Below, one piece after another: positions 25,344 through 32,756 of a stretch of DNA of 57,318 bases (positions within the stretch are counted from its first letter, which is position 1; every line of letters begins with the position of its first letter). Location: assembly GCF_004103825.1 (NCBI RefSeq), contig NZ_RYFI01000004.1, positions 1 through 57,318 of the forward strand, given 5' to 3'. Position numbers and translations under genes: made by a program. This DNA is from Hansschlegelia zhihuaiae (GTDB taxonomy: Bacteria > Pseudomonadota > Alphaproteobacteria > Rhizobiales > Methylopilaceae). Under the pieces are notes generated by a model, which saw only the letters and a list, made by a program, of their open reading frames with translations, was not told the DNA's origin and did not search any database.

Positions 25344-26102
25344 ATGGATGATCTCGCTGGCGGCCTCAAGCCCATCGCCCTTCTGGAACGCGTCGCCGCG
25401 ATGGAGCATCCGGTGACGCTCGCCGAGCTCGCGGTCGGCTCCGACGTGCCGCGCCCCACTCTGCACCGCTGGCTGAACGCGCTGACCGCCGCAGGCCTGC
25501 TCCAGCGCGCGCCCGACGGACGGCGCTTCGAGCTCGCGCCGCGCGCCTCGCAGCTCGCCTTTTCGATCCTGTCGAACCAGCCGGGCGCGGCGCTCCGCCA
25601 CGGCCTGCTGGAGAAGGTCGTGCGGACGGTCGGGGAGTCCTGCAATCTCACCGTGCTGCACGGGACGGAGGTGACCTATATCGACCGCGTCGAGGCGATG
25701 TGGCCGCTCCGGATCACGTTCCAGCGCGGCTCGCGCGTGCCGGCGCACTGTTCGGCCAGCGGCAAGCTGTTCCTCGCGCTGATGCCGCCGGCGAAACGCG
25801 ACCGGATGCTGCGCGACCTCTCCTACGAAGGGTTCACGGAGAACACGATCACCGACCGCGACGCGCTGCTCGCGGAGCTCGCCGCCGTGCGCAAGCAGCG
25901 CTACGCGCTCGACCGGGAGGAGTATCTGTCGGGATTGGTCTGTCTCGCGGTCCCGGTCATCCAGCGGATCGGGCGTTCGCCCGCCTGCATCGCGGCGCTC
26001 GCCATGCAGGCCCCGGTGTCGCGGCTGTCATGCGACGCGATGATCGAGAAGCTGCCTGCGCTGCAGGACGCCGCGCAGGCGATGTCGGGCACGCTGGAAT
26101 AG
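25344..26102 (+). CDS. IclR-family regulator, divergent from xsc
   Basis: About 252 residues. The HTH is ALLERVAAMEHPVTLAELA with VPRPTLHRWLNALTAAG, and the effector domain includes VPAHCSASGKLFLALM. An in-frame GTG at 25329 would add five residues, and neither start has a clear RBS; I prefer the ATG. The effector domain is strikingly like that of the IclR at 10075 (WPLRI/WPLRM, RGSRVPAH/PGSRVPLH, CSASGKLFLA/CTASGKLFLA). Both may therefore sense related sulfonates. It probably regulates xsc. Confidence 0.85.
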   Translation: MDDLAGGLKPIALLERVAAMEHPVTLAELAVGSDVPRPTLHRWLNALTAAGLLQRAPDGRRFELAPRASQLAFSILSNQPGAALRHGLLEKVVRTVGESCNLTVLHGTEVTYIDRVEAMWPLRITFQRGSRVPAHCSASGKLFLALMPPAKRDRMLRDLSYEGFTENTITDRDALLAELAAVRKQRYALDREEYLSGLVCLAVPVIQRIGRSPACIAALAMQAPVSRLSCDAMIEKLPALQDAAQAMSGTLE

Positions 26103-26118
26103 ACTGCGCGGCGTCCGC

Positions 26119-26256
26119 TCCCTCTCCCCTCAGGGGAGGGTAAGGGTGGGGATGACGGCGGCGCGATATCCGGATTCGCAGGGACCGCGCGGCCATTCTG
26201 AAAAGGCGCCGCCCGCACCCCCACCTCCGACCCCTCCCCTCAAGGGGGAGGGGAGA
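26119..26256. repeat. palindromic repeat with C-rich/G-rich arms (family E)
   Basis: TCCCTCTCCCCTCAGGGGAGGG at one end and CCCCTCCCCTCAAGGGGGAGGGG at the other, with complementary inner arms (AGGGTGGGG and CCCCCACC). It lies between convergent iclR and the reductase gene. It is the only copy of this family in the window. Confidence 0.65.
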
Positions 26257-26264
26257 AAGAGCCT

Positions 26265-27152
26265 TCAGCTCTTCTTCGTGATCTCGTGCCCCGAGAGCCG
26301 CTCGATCGCCTTGCACATGATCGAGTCGTCCTCGTCGAGCTCGCCGGCGGCGACGCAGGAGTTGAACATCTGCTGGGCGAGCGCCGTGCCCGGCAGCGAG
26401 ACGCCGAGCGCGCGGGCGTTGGACAGCGCGACCTCGAGGTCCTTCATGTGCAGCCTGGTGCGGAAGCCCGGCTTGAAGGTGCGGTTGATCATGCGCTCGG
26501 CGTGGACCTCGAGCACCCGCGAATTGGCGAAGCCGCCCATCAGCGCCTGACGCACGCGCACCGGATCGGCGCCTGCCTTGGAGGCGAACACCAGCGCCTC
26601 GGACACCGCCTCGATGTTGAGCGCCACGATGATCTGGTTCGCGACCTTGCAGGTCTGGCCCGAGCCGACGTCGCCGACCAGCGTGATCGTCTTGCCCATC
26701 GCCTCGAACAGCGGCCTGGCGCGCTCGAAATCCGTCTCCGACGCGCCGACCATGATGGTCAGTGTCGCGGCCTTGGCCCCGATGTCGCCGCCGGAGACCG
26801 GCGCGTCCACATAGCCGCAGCCGAGCTCGCCGATGCGCTTCGCGAAGTCCTTGGTGGCGACCGGCGAGATCGAGCTCATGTCGATGACGAGCTTGCCGGA
26901 CGAAAGCCCGGACGCGACGCCGTTTTCGCCGAACAGCACCTTTTCGACGTCGGGCGTGTCCGGGACCATCGTGATCACGGCCTCGGCCTTCGAGGCGACC
27001 TCGGCCGGGCTCCCGCAGGCCGTCATGCCCTCGCCCTGCAGATCTGCCGGGACGCCGGAGCGGCTGTGCAGGAAGAGCTCGTGGCCGGCCTTGCGCAGGT
27101 TCTGCGCCATGGGCAGGCCCATGAGCCCCAGACCGATGAACCCGACTTTCAT
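26265..27152 (-). CDS. 2-hydroxy-3-oxopropionate reductase / 3-hydroxyisobutyrate dehydrogenase family protein
   Basis: A 295-residue NAD(P)-dependent beta-hydroxyacid dehydrogenase. It has an N-terminal Rossmann motif (VGFIGLGLMGLPMAQNLRKAG), the substrate motif DAPVSGGDIGAKAATLTIMV, and the catalytic-Lys region GQTCKVANQIIVALNIEAV. The wording is closest to GlxR/GarR tartronate semialdehyde reductases. RBS AAAGGA is 7 bp before the ATG. It stands alone between repeats. In a sulfonate locus a reductase of this family could also act on sulfolactaldehyde or a similar semialdehyde, but nothing in the sequence shows it. Confidence 0.8.
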   Translation of the reverse strand: MKVGFIGLGLMGLPMAQNLRKAGHELFLHSRSGVPADLQGEGMTACGSPAEVASKAEAVITMVPDTPDVEKVLFGENGVASGLSSGKLVIDMSSISPVATKDFAKRIGELGCGYVDAPVSGGDIGAKAATLTIMVGASETDFERARPLFEAMGKTITLVGDVGSGQTCKVANQIIVALNIEAVSEALVFASKAGADPVRVRQALMGGFANSRVLEVHAERMINRTFKPGFRTRLHMKDLEVALSNARALGVSLPGTALAQQMFNSCVAAGELDEDDSIMCKAIERLSGHEITKKS

Positions 27153-27282
27153 GGCGCGTCCTTTCCGCAGGATGGGGAGGGCCGCGAGGCGCGGCCGATG
27201 GAACCGCCTTCGCTCTAGCGAAGCGCCGCGACGATCGCCAGCCCGGCCGGACGTTTCGAAGGGATCTTGAGAGGCGGACGCC

Positions 27283-27573
27283 TCAGGCTGCGCCGGCGCG
27301 CTCGCGGTCCATGCGCGCGGCGCGGTAGGCGTCGGGCAGCGACAGCGCCCAGACGAAGAAGCCGCCGGCGTGGCGGCCGATGAAGGATGCGTCGGGGTCT
27401 GCGAATTTGGAGGTGAGCCAGAAGCCGATCGCTGCGAAGAACGCGAATCCGAGGCCGCGCGCGGCGCGCCCGATCATCACATGGCCCATCCCGGGCAGCA
27501 GCGCCGCGACCAGCAGCACGAGCCGCGGATCAGGCGGCGCGGACGTCGTCTTGGGCATCTGGCTCTTGGGCAT
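27283..27573 (-). CDS. small membrane protein of unknown function
   Basis: About 96 residues with two hydrophobic segments (LVLLVAALLPGMGHVMIG and GLGFAFFAAIGFWL). It overlaps the 3' end of the preceding gene by some 44 bp in another frame. The start is uncertain: ATGs at 27573 and 27558 sit inside a direct repeat of ATGCCCAAG. It is the last gene of the APC permease operon. I do not recognise it. Confidence 0.55.
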   Translation of the reverse strand: MPKSQMPKTTSAPPDPRLVLLVAALLPGMGHVMIGRAARGLGFAFFAAIGFWLTSKFADPDASFIGRHAGGFFVWALSLPDAYRAARMDRERAGAA

Positions 27574-28246
27574 CTGACTTTCGGGCGTCGGAGTTCTGGG
27601 CGGCGAGCCGCAGGGCGATCGCCGCCGCAAGCTCGAGCGCGGCCTCCGCGTCGGAGACCGAGATCCGCTTCGCGAAACGCGACTCGCGGAACAGCAGGTA
27701 CGATGCCCGCTCGCCCTGCGCCGCCTGCCGGACGACCCGCACGCCGCGTGGCGTGACGGCGACCGATTTCAGCTTCGGATCGGAAAGCGGCTCAGCGAGC
27801 AGCGGCCCAAGTTCGGCGAGCAGCGAAGATGCGTCGCCGGAGCCGCGCACCGCCGTGTCCTGAGGCCAGTGGGGCGGCGGCGTATAGGCGAGCGGCAATG
27901 CGCCGGCGCCCGTGAAGAACTCCGTTCCCGTCGGCCGCCGGACGATCTCGACGGCCCGTCCGTCGGCGGCCGGCCTCGCGACGTCGGCCGCGATCCAGAG
28001 CTGCGGCAGCCGGCGAAACACGAGCGCCTCGGAGATCGGGACGAGCCGGGCGGACAGACCGCCGAACCGCCCGCGGAGCTCGCCATAGCCGGACGGCGCG
28101 ATCTTGCGGACGACGCCGTCGAGCAGCCCCTCGCAGTCCGCCAGCGCCGACCGCCGTAAGGCCGCCTCGCGCCGCCCCGCCCGCAGAATCGCGGCGAGGG
28201 CCGCGCCTGCGGACAGGAGGGCGAGGAGGACGGCGAACGCGGTCAC
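27530..28246 (-). CDS. membrane-anchored protein of unknown function
   Basis: A 238-residue protein starting at GTG 28246 with GAGG 8 bp upstream. One N-terminal helix (AVLLALLSAGAALAAIL) anchors a soluble domain rich in Ala, Arg and Leu. The C-terminus ends in a charged tail with repeats of the type SDA/PDA (NSDARKSDAQEPDAQ). It starts 9 bp after the APC permease stop. No family is recognised. Confidence 0.65.
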   Translation of the reverse strand: MTAFAVLLALLSAGAALAAILRAGRREAALRRSALADCEGLLDGVVRKIAPSGYGELRGRFGGLSARLVPISEALVFRRLPQLWIAADVARPAADGRAVEIVRRPTGTEFFTGAGALPLAYTPPPHWPQDTAVRGSGDASSLLAELGPLLAEPLSDPKLKSVAVTPRGVRVVRQAAQGERASYLLFRESRFAKRISVSDAEAALELAAAIALRLAAQNSDARKSDAQEPDAQDDVRAA

Positions 28247-28255
28247 CAGAGAGCC

Positions 28256-29683
28256 TCAGTACCCCTTGGGCTTCGGCCAGGGCATCGTGAACTGGTCGCC
28301 GCGCCGACAGTATTTGTAGCGGTGCAGAACGAACCAGGCGGACGCGAAGATGTAGAACGCCATCATGGCGAGCAGCTGCGTGCCATAGCCGAGGAACACC
28401 GCGAGATAGGTCACGGCGCAGAGCCCGAGCAGCAGGATCGCCGGCAGCGGGTGCAGCGGGTGCACATAGCCCCGCGCGATCGAGCCCAGCGGCCATTTGC
28501 GGCGGAACATCATCACGCCGATCGCCATGATGGTGTAGCCGAGCAGGCCGGACAGGATCGACAGCGTGATGGTCTGGTCGAGCGGGGTCGAGACCGCGAA
28601 CAGGATCGCGATCGGCACGAAGAACAGGATCGACCGGTAGGGCGTGTGGTAGCGCGGATGCACCGCGCCGAACCACACCGGCATGTAGCGGTCGCGGCCC
28701 ATCGCGAACCAGGCGCGCGACGCGTCGTTGATGCAGCCATTGGCCGACGCGAGAGTGGCGAACAATGTGCCGACAAAGAGGAAGAGCTCGAGCGGCAGGC
28801 TACCGGTCAGCCTAGCTGCGTCGTAGAGCGGCGTGATGGCCTGGCCGAGATACTCCCAGGGCATCAGGCCGGTGCCGATGTACCACGTCAGCGTCGCGGC
28901 GATCAGCAGCGTCATGATGCCGGTCAGCGTGCCGAGCGGCAGGGAGCGGGCGGGCGAGCGCACCTCCTCGGCCGCCTGGGTGGTGCCCTCGATGCCGAGA
29001 TAGAACCACAGGCCGAAATGCATGGCGGCCAGGATGCCGAGCCCGCCATAGGGCAGCCCGGTCAGCAGCTGGTCGTGCATCACCGTGGCGCCGGGCGTCA
29101 GCGGGTTGACGGCCACGAACAGCGCGAGGATCGCCGCGAAGGCGATCGCGGTGATGATGTAGTTGAGCGTTAGCGTCGCCAGCACGCCGCGATAGTTGAG
29201 CCAGGCCAGGAACACGATGGTCAGCGTCATGTAAGCGCGTTTGTCGACCTCGCCCGCAAGGCCCATATTGGCCGCGAAGGCCTGGATCAGGTCGCCGGTG
29301 ACGATCGCGTTCGAAACCTCGAGCATAGTGTAGGCCATGACGAGGTAGAGCCCGACATTGAAGGCCGCGAGCGGGCCGATGATGTGCTTGGCCTGGGCGT
29401 ATTGCCCGCCGGCGGCCGCGACCGTCGAGGTCACCTCCGAATCGATCATGGCGACGCAGGTGTAGAGGATGCCGGCGAGCCAGCAGGCGGTCAGCGCGGC
29501 GATCGCGCCGCCCTTTCCGACCGCGAAGTTCCAGCCCATGAACTCGCCGACGAGCACGATGCCGACGCCCAGTCCCCAGACATGGGCGGGCCCGAGCACC
29601 CGCTTCAGCGCGACGCGCTTGGACGAGGAGTCGGCGGCGGAGGCCGGCGCCGCTGCGCCGGGAACGTTGGCGACGTCGACCAT
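28256..29683 (-). CDS. APC-family amino acid/amine permease
   Basis: A 475-residue, roughly 12-helix transporter of the amino acid-polyamine-organocation superfamily. GIVLVGEFMGWNFAVGKGG in helix 1 and SANGCINDASRAWFAMGRD in helix 8 recall the ethanolamine/amino acid (EAT) branch. The start ATG 29683 overlaps the stop of a 56-residue membrane protein (TGATG); a GTG three bases earlier is possible. Three small membrane proteins precede it and two unknown proteins follow, an unusual setting for an APC carrier. Substrate unknown; an amine or small zwitterion is plausible. Confidence 0.85.
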   Translation of the reverse strand: MVDVANVPGAAAPASAADSSSKRVALKRVLGPAHVWGLGVGIVLVGEFMGWNFAVGKGGAIAALTACWLAGILYTCVAMIDSEVTSTVAAAGGQYAQAKHIIGPLAAFNVGLYLVMAYTMLEVSNAIVTGDLIQAFAANMGLAGEVDKRAYMTLTIVFLAWLNYRGVLATLTLNYIITAIAFAAILALFVAVNPLTPGATVMHDQLLTGLPYGGLGILAAMHFGLWFYLGIEGTTQAAEEVRSPARSLPLGTLTGIMTLLIAATLTWYIGTGLMPWEYLGQAITPLYDAARLTGSLPLELFLFVGTLFATLASANGCINDASRAWFAMGRDRYMPVWFGAVHPRYHTPYRSILFFVPIAILFAVSTPLDQTITLSILSGLLGYTIMAIGVMMFRRKWPLGSIARGYVHPLHPLPAILLLGLCAVTYLAVFLGYGTQLLAMMAFYIFASAWFVLHRYKYCRRGDQFTMPWPKPKGY

Positions 29684-29853
29684 CACCGCCCCGCCGCCGT
29701 CTCGCCGATCTCGGCGTCGATGATCTCGCCCTCGGCGGACGAGGTCAGATAGGCCTCGCTATAGGCCCGGTTGGTGGACAGCATGTCCCACAGCATCCAG
29801 AGCGCGAGCGCGGCGGACACGCCCCACGCCGCGTAGTTCATGATGGCGATCAT
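29683..29853 (-). CDS. 56-residue single-helix membrane protein upstream of the APC permease
   Basis: The frame opens at ATG 29853 (MIAIMNYAAWG) with AAGGAC 7 bp upstream. It holds one hydrophobic helix (WGVSAALALWMLWDML) and an acidic tail (SSAEGEIIDAEIGET). It stops in a TGATG overlap with the permease, so the two are translated together and may form a complex. No family is recognised. Confidence 0.65.
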   Translation of the reverse strand: MIAIMNYAAWGVSAALALWMLWDMLSTNRAYSEAYLTSSAEGEIIDAEIGETAAGR

Positions 29854-29878
29854 CGATGTCGTCCTTGAACAGGCGGGG

Positions 29879-30292
29879 TCAGGCGGTCGGGCCGCGCGGA
29901 TCGGCCTTGGCGTCGTCGCCGAAACGTTCGGCGATGACGTCGCGGTATTCCTTCTCCGACCACCGCAGCATCCCGACGAAATAGCCGACGATCACGAGGG
30001 CGGTGACGGCGAGCGCGACCCAGGAAAACTCGTAGTCGAAGCGCTTGCCGATGATCTCGGAGGCCTTTGCGGGGTCGAAGCCGAGCTTCTCCCACTGCGC
30101 GGCCATCGTTGCGTTCTGGCCGAGCGCCTCCCAGGTCGGGGCGTCGAAGGTCTTGACCGTCGTGCCGCCGCCCGCGAGGCCGAGCAGTAGCGGCAGATAG
30201 AGGATGACCAGCACCAGCGCGAGCATCAGGAAGGCGTCGACCACCTGCCCGAAGACCGACTGGGTCGGCGGCTCGTAAGGCGCGCGTTTCAT
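29879..30292 (-). CDS. small membrane protein with two helices, APC operon
   Basis: A 137-residue protein. Helices lie near residues 18-42 (VVDAFLMLALVLVILYLPLL) and 91-112 (SWVALAVTALVIVGYFVGML), separated by a ~45-residue soluble loop. The charged C-terminus includes WSEKEYRDVIAERFGDD. The ATG at 30292 overlaps the stop of the preceding gene by 4 bp. No family is recognised. Tight coupling suggests a subunit or assembly factor of the permease. Confidence 0.65.
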   Translation of the reverse strand: MKRAPYEPPTQSVFGQVVDAFLMLALVLVILYLPLLLGLAGGGTTVKTFDAPTWEALGQNATMAAQWEKLGFDPAKASEIIGKRFDYEFSWVALAVTALVIVGYFVGMLRWSEKEYRDVIAERFGDDAKADPRGPTA

Positions 30293-30591
30293 GACCGCGC
30301 CCTCCGCTCGGCCGCGATGCGGTCGAGATAGTAGATGTCGGTGCCGTAGATCGCCGCCCTGTCCTCGCGGTAGTGGCGGATCAGCGCGACCACGGCGGCG
30401 GTGTTGAGCAGCAGCACGAGGCTGGCCAGCACGAGCATCAGGGCCGTCAGGCCGCTCGCGGCGATGTGGTCGGCCATTCGCCAGAAGATGAAGAGGTATA
30501 CGGCCCATACCGCGACGACGCAGATATAGGCGGCGAACTTGTCGCGCGAATACATCGCGTCGACCCGGGCGTCCCGGCTTGCAGCGTTCAT
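30289..30591 (-). CDS. small membrane protein with two helices, first gene of the APC operon
   Basis: A 100-residue protein. After a short cytoplasmic start (ARVDAMYSRDK) come two helices (FAAYICVVAVWAVYLFIFW and LMLVLASLVLLLNTAAVVAL), then a charged tail with a Tyr cluster (YGTDIYYLDRIAAERR). It overlaps the next gene by ATGA. An AT-rich leader lies upstream (30592-30680). No family is recognised. Confidence 0.65.
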   Translation of the reverse strand: MNAASRDARVDAMYSRDKFAAYICVVAVWAVYLFIFWRMADHIAASGLTALMLVLASLVLLLNTAAVVALIRHYREDRAAIYGTDIYYLDRIAAERRARS

Positions 30592-30732
30592 CCCTCACCC
30601 CCGAATTTTTCTTAGGAGGATATTTTTGCTCTTAGGGCGAAAGTGAACGCCTAAAATCAGGGCGTCAAGCGCCTATTCATTGTGCAGCGCGGCATTTCAG
30701 AACTTGATGCAGAGGACGAGGGCGACGGTATT
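30592..30732. other. AT-rich leader/promoter region of the APC operon
   Basis: These bases hold no gene. On the minus strand a TTGACG (30668-30663) could be a -35 box for the operon starting at 30591; a matching -10 is not clear. The rest of the gap to 30891 is filled by the palindromic repeat. Confidence 0.4.
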
Positions 30733-30847
30733 GCGTGCTTCGAGACGCGCCTTTGGCGCTCCTCAGCATGAGGACCGTTGAGGATGCCAAGGCACAAACT
30801 TCCTCATGCTGAGGAGCCGTCCGTCAGGACGGCGTCTCGAAGCACGC
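30733..30847. repeat. long palindromic repeat (family A, copy 1)
   Basis: A 115-bp imperfect palindrome. Outer arms are GCGTGCTTCGAGACGC/GCGTCTCGAAGCACGC, inner arms GCTCCTCAGCATGAGGA/CCTCATGCTGAGGAGC. It lies between the APC operon and ada. Two more copies are in the urea locus (42868-42986, 47565-47681). Confidence 0.85.
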
Positions 30848-30891
30848 AGGACATGGGTGCGGGAGAAGCCTTCCAGACCCCTCGCCCCTCA

Positions 30892-31995
30892 TCAGCCTGC
30901 ACGCTCTTTGGCGAGCAGCGCACGCTTGCGCTCGACGCCCCAGCGGTATCCCGACAGCGCCCCGTCCGTCCGCACCACCCTGTGGCAGGGGATGGCGACC
31001 GCAAGCGCGTTGGCCGCGCAGGCGCCCGCGACGGCGCGCACCGCCTGCGGCGCGCCGATCGCTTCGGCGATCTCGGCGTAGCTCGCAGTTTCGCCCGCGG
31101 GAATTTCGCGCAGCGCCCGCCAGACCCGCTGCTGGAAGGCCGTGCCCCGAATGTCGAGCGGCAGTCCCAGACCGAGCGCCGGCTGCTCCACGAAGCGCAC
31201 GACCTCGGCGACCAGCCGCTGGAAGTCCCGATCGCCGCCGATCAGCTCGGCCCTGGGGAAACGTCCCCGTAGATCGCGGGCGAGCGCCGCAGAATCGTCG
31301 CCGAGCAGGATCGCACAGACGCCCCTCTGGCTCGCCGCTACGAGGATCGCGCCGAGCGAACTCTCTGCGACCGCATGACGGATCACGGCGCCCGCGCCGC
31401 CCGCGCGGTAGTCGCTCGGCGTCATGCCAAGCATCTCGTCCGAACTCTCGTAAAAGCGGCCGTTGGAGTTGAAGCCGGCGTCGTAGATCGCTTCGGTGAC
31501 GGAGGCGCTGCGCCCCGCGAGCCCCTCCCGCACGCGCTTCGCCCGCTCAGCCGCGGCGTAGGCCTTCGGCGTCACGCCCGTCGCCGCCTTGAACTGGCGG
31601 TGGAAGTGGAACGGGCTGACGCCCGCGCGCCGGGCGAGCGCAGCGAGGCTCGGCGCCTCCTCGGCCCGTTCGATGAAGCGGCAGGCCTCCGCCACCGTCG
31701 CGGCGCGCTGCTCGGCGAGGCCCACGCCATCCGGCCGACAGCGCTTGCACGGCCGGAACCCCGCGCGTTCCGCGGCCTCGGGGCTTGCATGGAAGGCGAC
31801 GTGCTCCGGCCGCGCGCGCCGCGCCGGGCAGGACGGCCGGCAGTAGATTCCGGTGCTCGCGACCGAGAACACGAAGGCGCCGTCGGCCGACGCGTCGCGC
31901 GCGAGCACGGATGCCCAGCGCGGATCGCGTTCGACGGCTGCGGCTTGTTCGGAGGAATGTCTGGTCATCGGTCGCGCGTCCCGTCTGGCGGTCAT
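30892..31995 (-). CDS. ada: Ada: methylphosphotriester/O6-methylguanine-DNA methyltransferase and regulator
   Basis: A 367-residue three-part repair and control protein. The N-terminal zinc domain has Cys at about 52, 56, 83 and 86 (STGIYCRPSC, PCKRCRPD); methyl transfer to one of these turns Ada into an activator. An AraC-type HTH follows (LARRAGVSPFHFHRQFKAATG). The C-terminal alkyltransferase carries the active-site IPCHRVV (Cys about 337). The start at 31995 has AGGG upstream; an ATG at 31968 is a possible shorter start. It repairs alkylated DNA in the cytoplasm. Confidence 0.93.
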   Translation of the reverse strand: MTARRDARPMTRHSSEQAAAVERDPRWASVLARDASADGAFVFSVASTGIYCRPSCPARRARPEHVAFHASPEAAERAGFRPCKRCRPDGVGLAEQRAATVAEACRFIERAEEAPSLAALARRAGVSPFHFHRQFKAATGVTPKAYAAAERAKRVREGLAGRSASVTEAIYDAGFNSNGRFYESSDEMLGMTPSDYRAGGAGAVIRHAVAESSLGAILVAASQRGVCAILLGDDSAALARDLRGRFPRAELIGGDRDFQRLVAEVVRFVEQPALGLGLPLDIRGTAFQQRVWRALREIPAGETASYAEIAEAIGAPQAVRAVAGACAANALAVAIPCHRVVRTDGALSGYRWGVERKRALLAKERAG

Positions 31996-32044
31996 GCCGC
32001 CCTGCTATCGCGCCCCCGCAGCCTTCGCGCTCCGGCTCTTGCGG

Positions 32045-32746
32045 TCAAATCAGGCGGAGCTGGACCTGCCTCGGCTCAGGGCCCGGCGCGGGCTCGGCGC
32101 CGTCCTCCCGCTCGCCGCGCGCGACGACGCGCAGCAGGCCGTCGGCGAGCGGGCGCTGGAGGGCCGCCGCCTCCGGCCAGTCGGCCTGCAGCCAGACATC
32201 GACCTCCCCGGACGTCGTCAGAACGACCGGCATCGCCTTCGGGTGGACCGGCGCGACCACCGCGTTCGGCTCCGTGGTGAGGAAGCCGAAGAGGTCGGCC
32301 GTGACCTCCCCCTCCCGCACCTTCCGCACGCTCGTCCAGCGCGCCCAGAGACCGGCGAAGAAGGCGATCGGCCGGCTCTCGTCGAGCGCGAACCAGACCG
32401 GGACCTTCCGCCCGTCCGGCGCCGTCTCATATTCGGAGAAGCTCGTGAACGGCGCGACGCAGCGATTCGCCGGCCCGAGCCAGCGCCGCCAATGCGGGCT
32501 CGCCACGTTGCGGATGTTGGTCACGCCCGGATCGGCGTTGCGGCCCTTCAGGACGGAAAGCGGCGACGGCATCCCCCACCGCGCGAGGGCGAGTTCACGC
32601 CCTTCGTCGCCGGTCCGGACGATCGGGGCCGGGTAGTCCGGAAAAATCGCCGGCATGGGCGGCAGGTTGCCGGTCCGGTCGACCATCGCCCGGGCGAGCT
32701 GGCGGATCGCCGCCTGCCCCCTTGTCAGGGAGTAAAGATTGCACAT
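32045..32746 (-). CDS. SRAP-domain protein (YedK/HMCES family)
   Basis: A 233-residue SOS-response-associated peptidase-like protein that crosslinks to abasic sites in single-stranded DNA. The start MCNLYSLT places the essential Cys at position 2, exposed after Met removal. NIRNVASPHWRRWLG supplies the conserved Asn and basic residues, and the conserved PFTSFSEYE holds the active-site Glu. A later HPKAMPVVLT carries the family His. I therefore reject the longer frame from 32821. It lies about 50 bp upstream of ada on the same strand, forming a small DNA-repair pair. Confidence 0.9.
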   Translation of the reverse strand: MCNLYSLTRGQAAIRQLARAMVDRTGNLPPMPAIFPDYPAPIVRTGDEGRELALARWGMPSPLSVLKGRNADPGVTNIRNVASPHWRRWLGPANRCVAPFTSFSEYETAPDGRKVPVWFALDESRPIAFFAGLWARWTSVRKVREGEVTADLFGFLTTEPNAVVAPVHPKAMPVVLTTSGEVDVWLQADWPEAAALQRPLADGLLRVVARGEREDGAEPAPGPEPRQVQLRLI

Positions 32747-32756
32747 GAAGCCCGGT

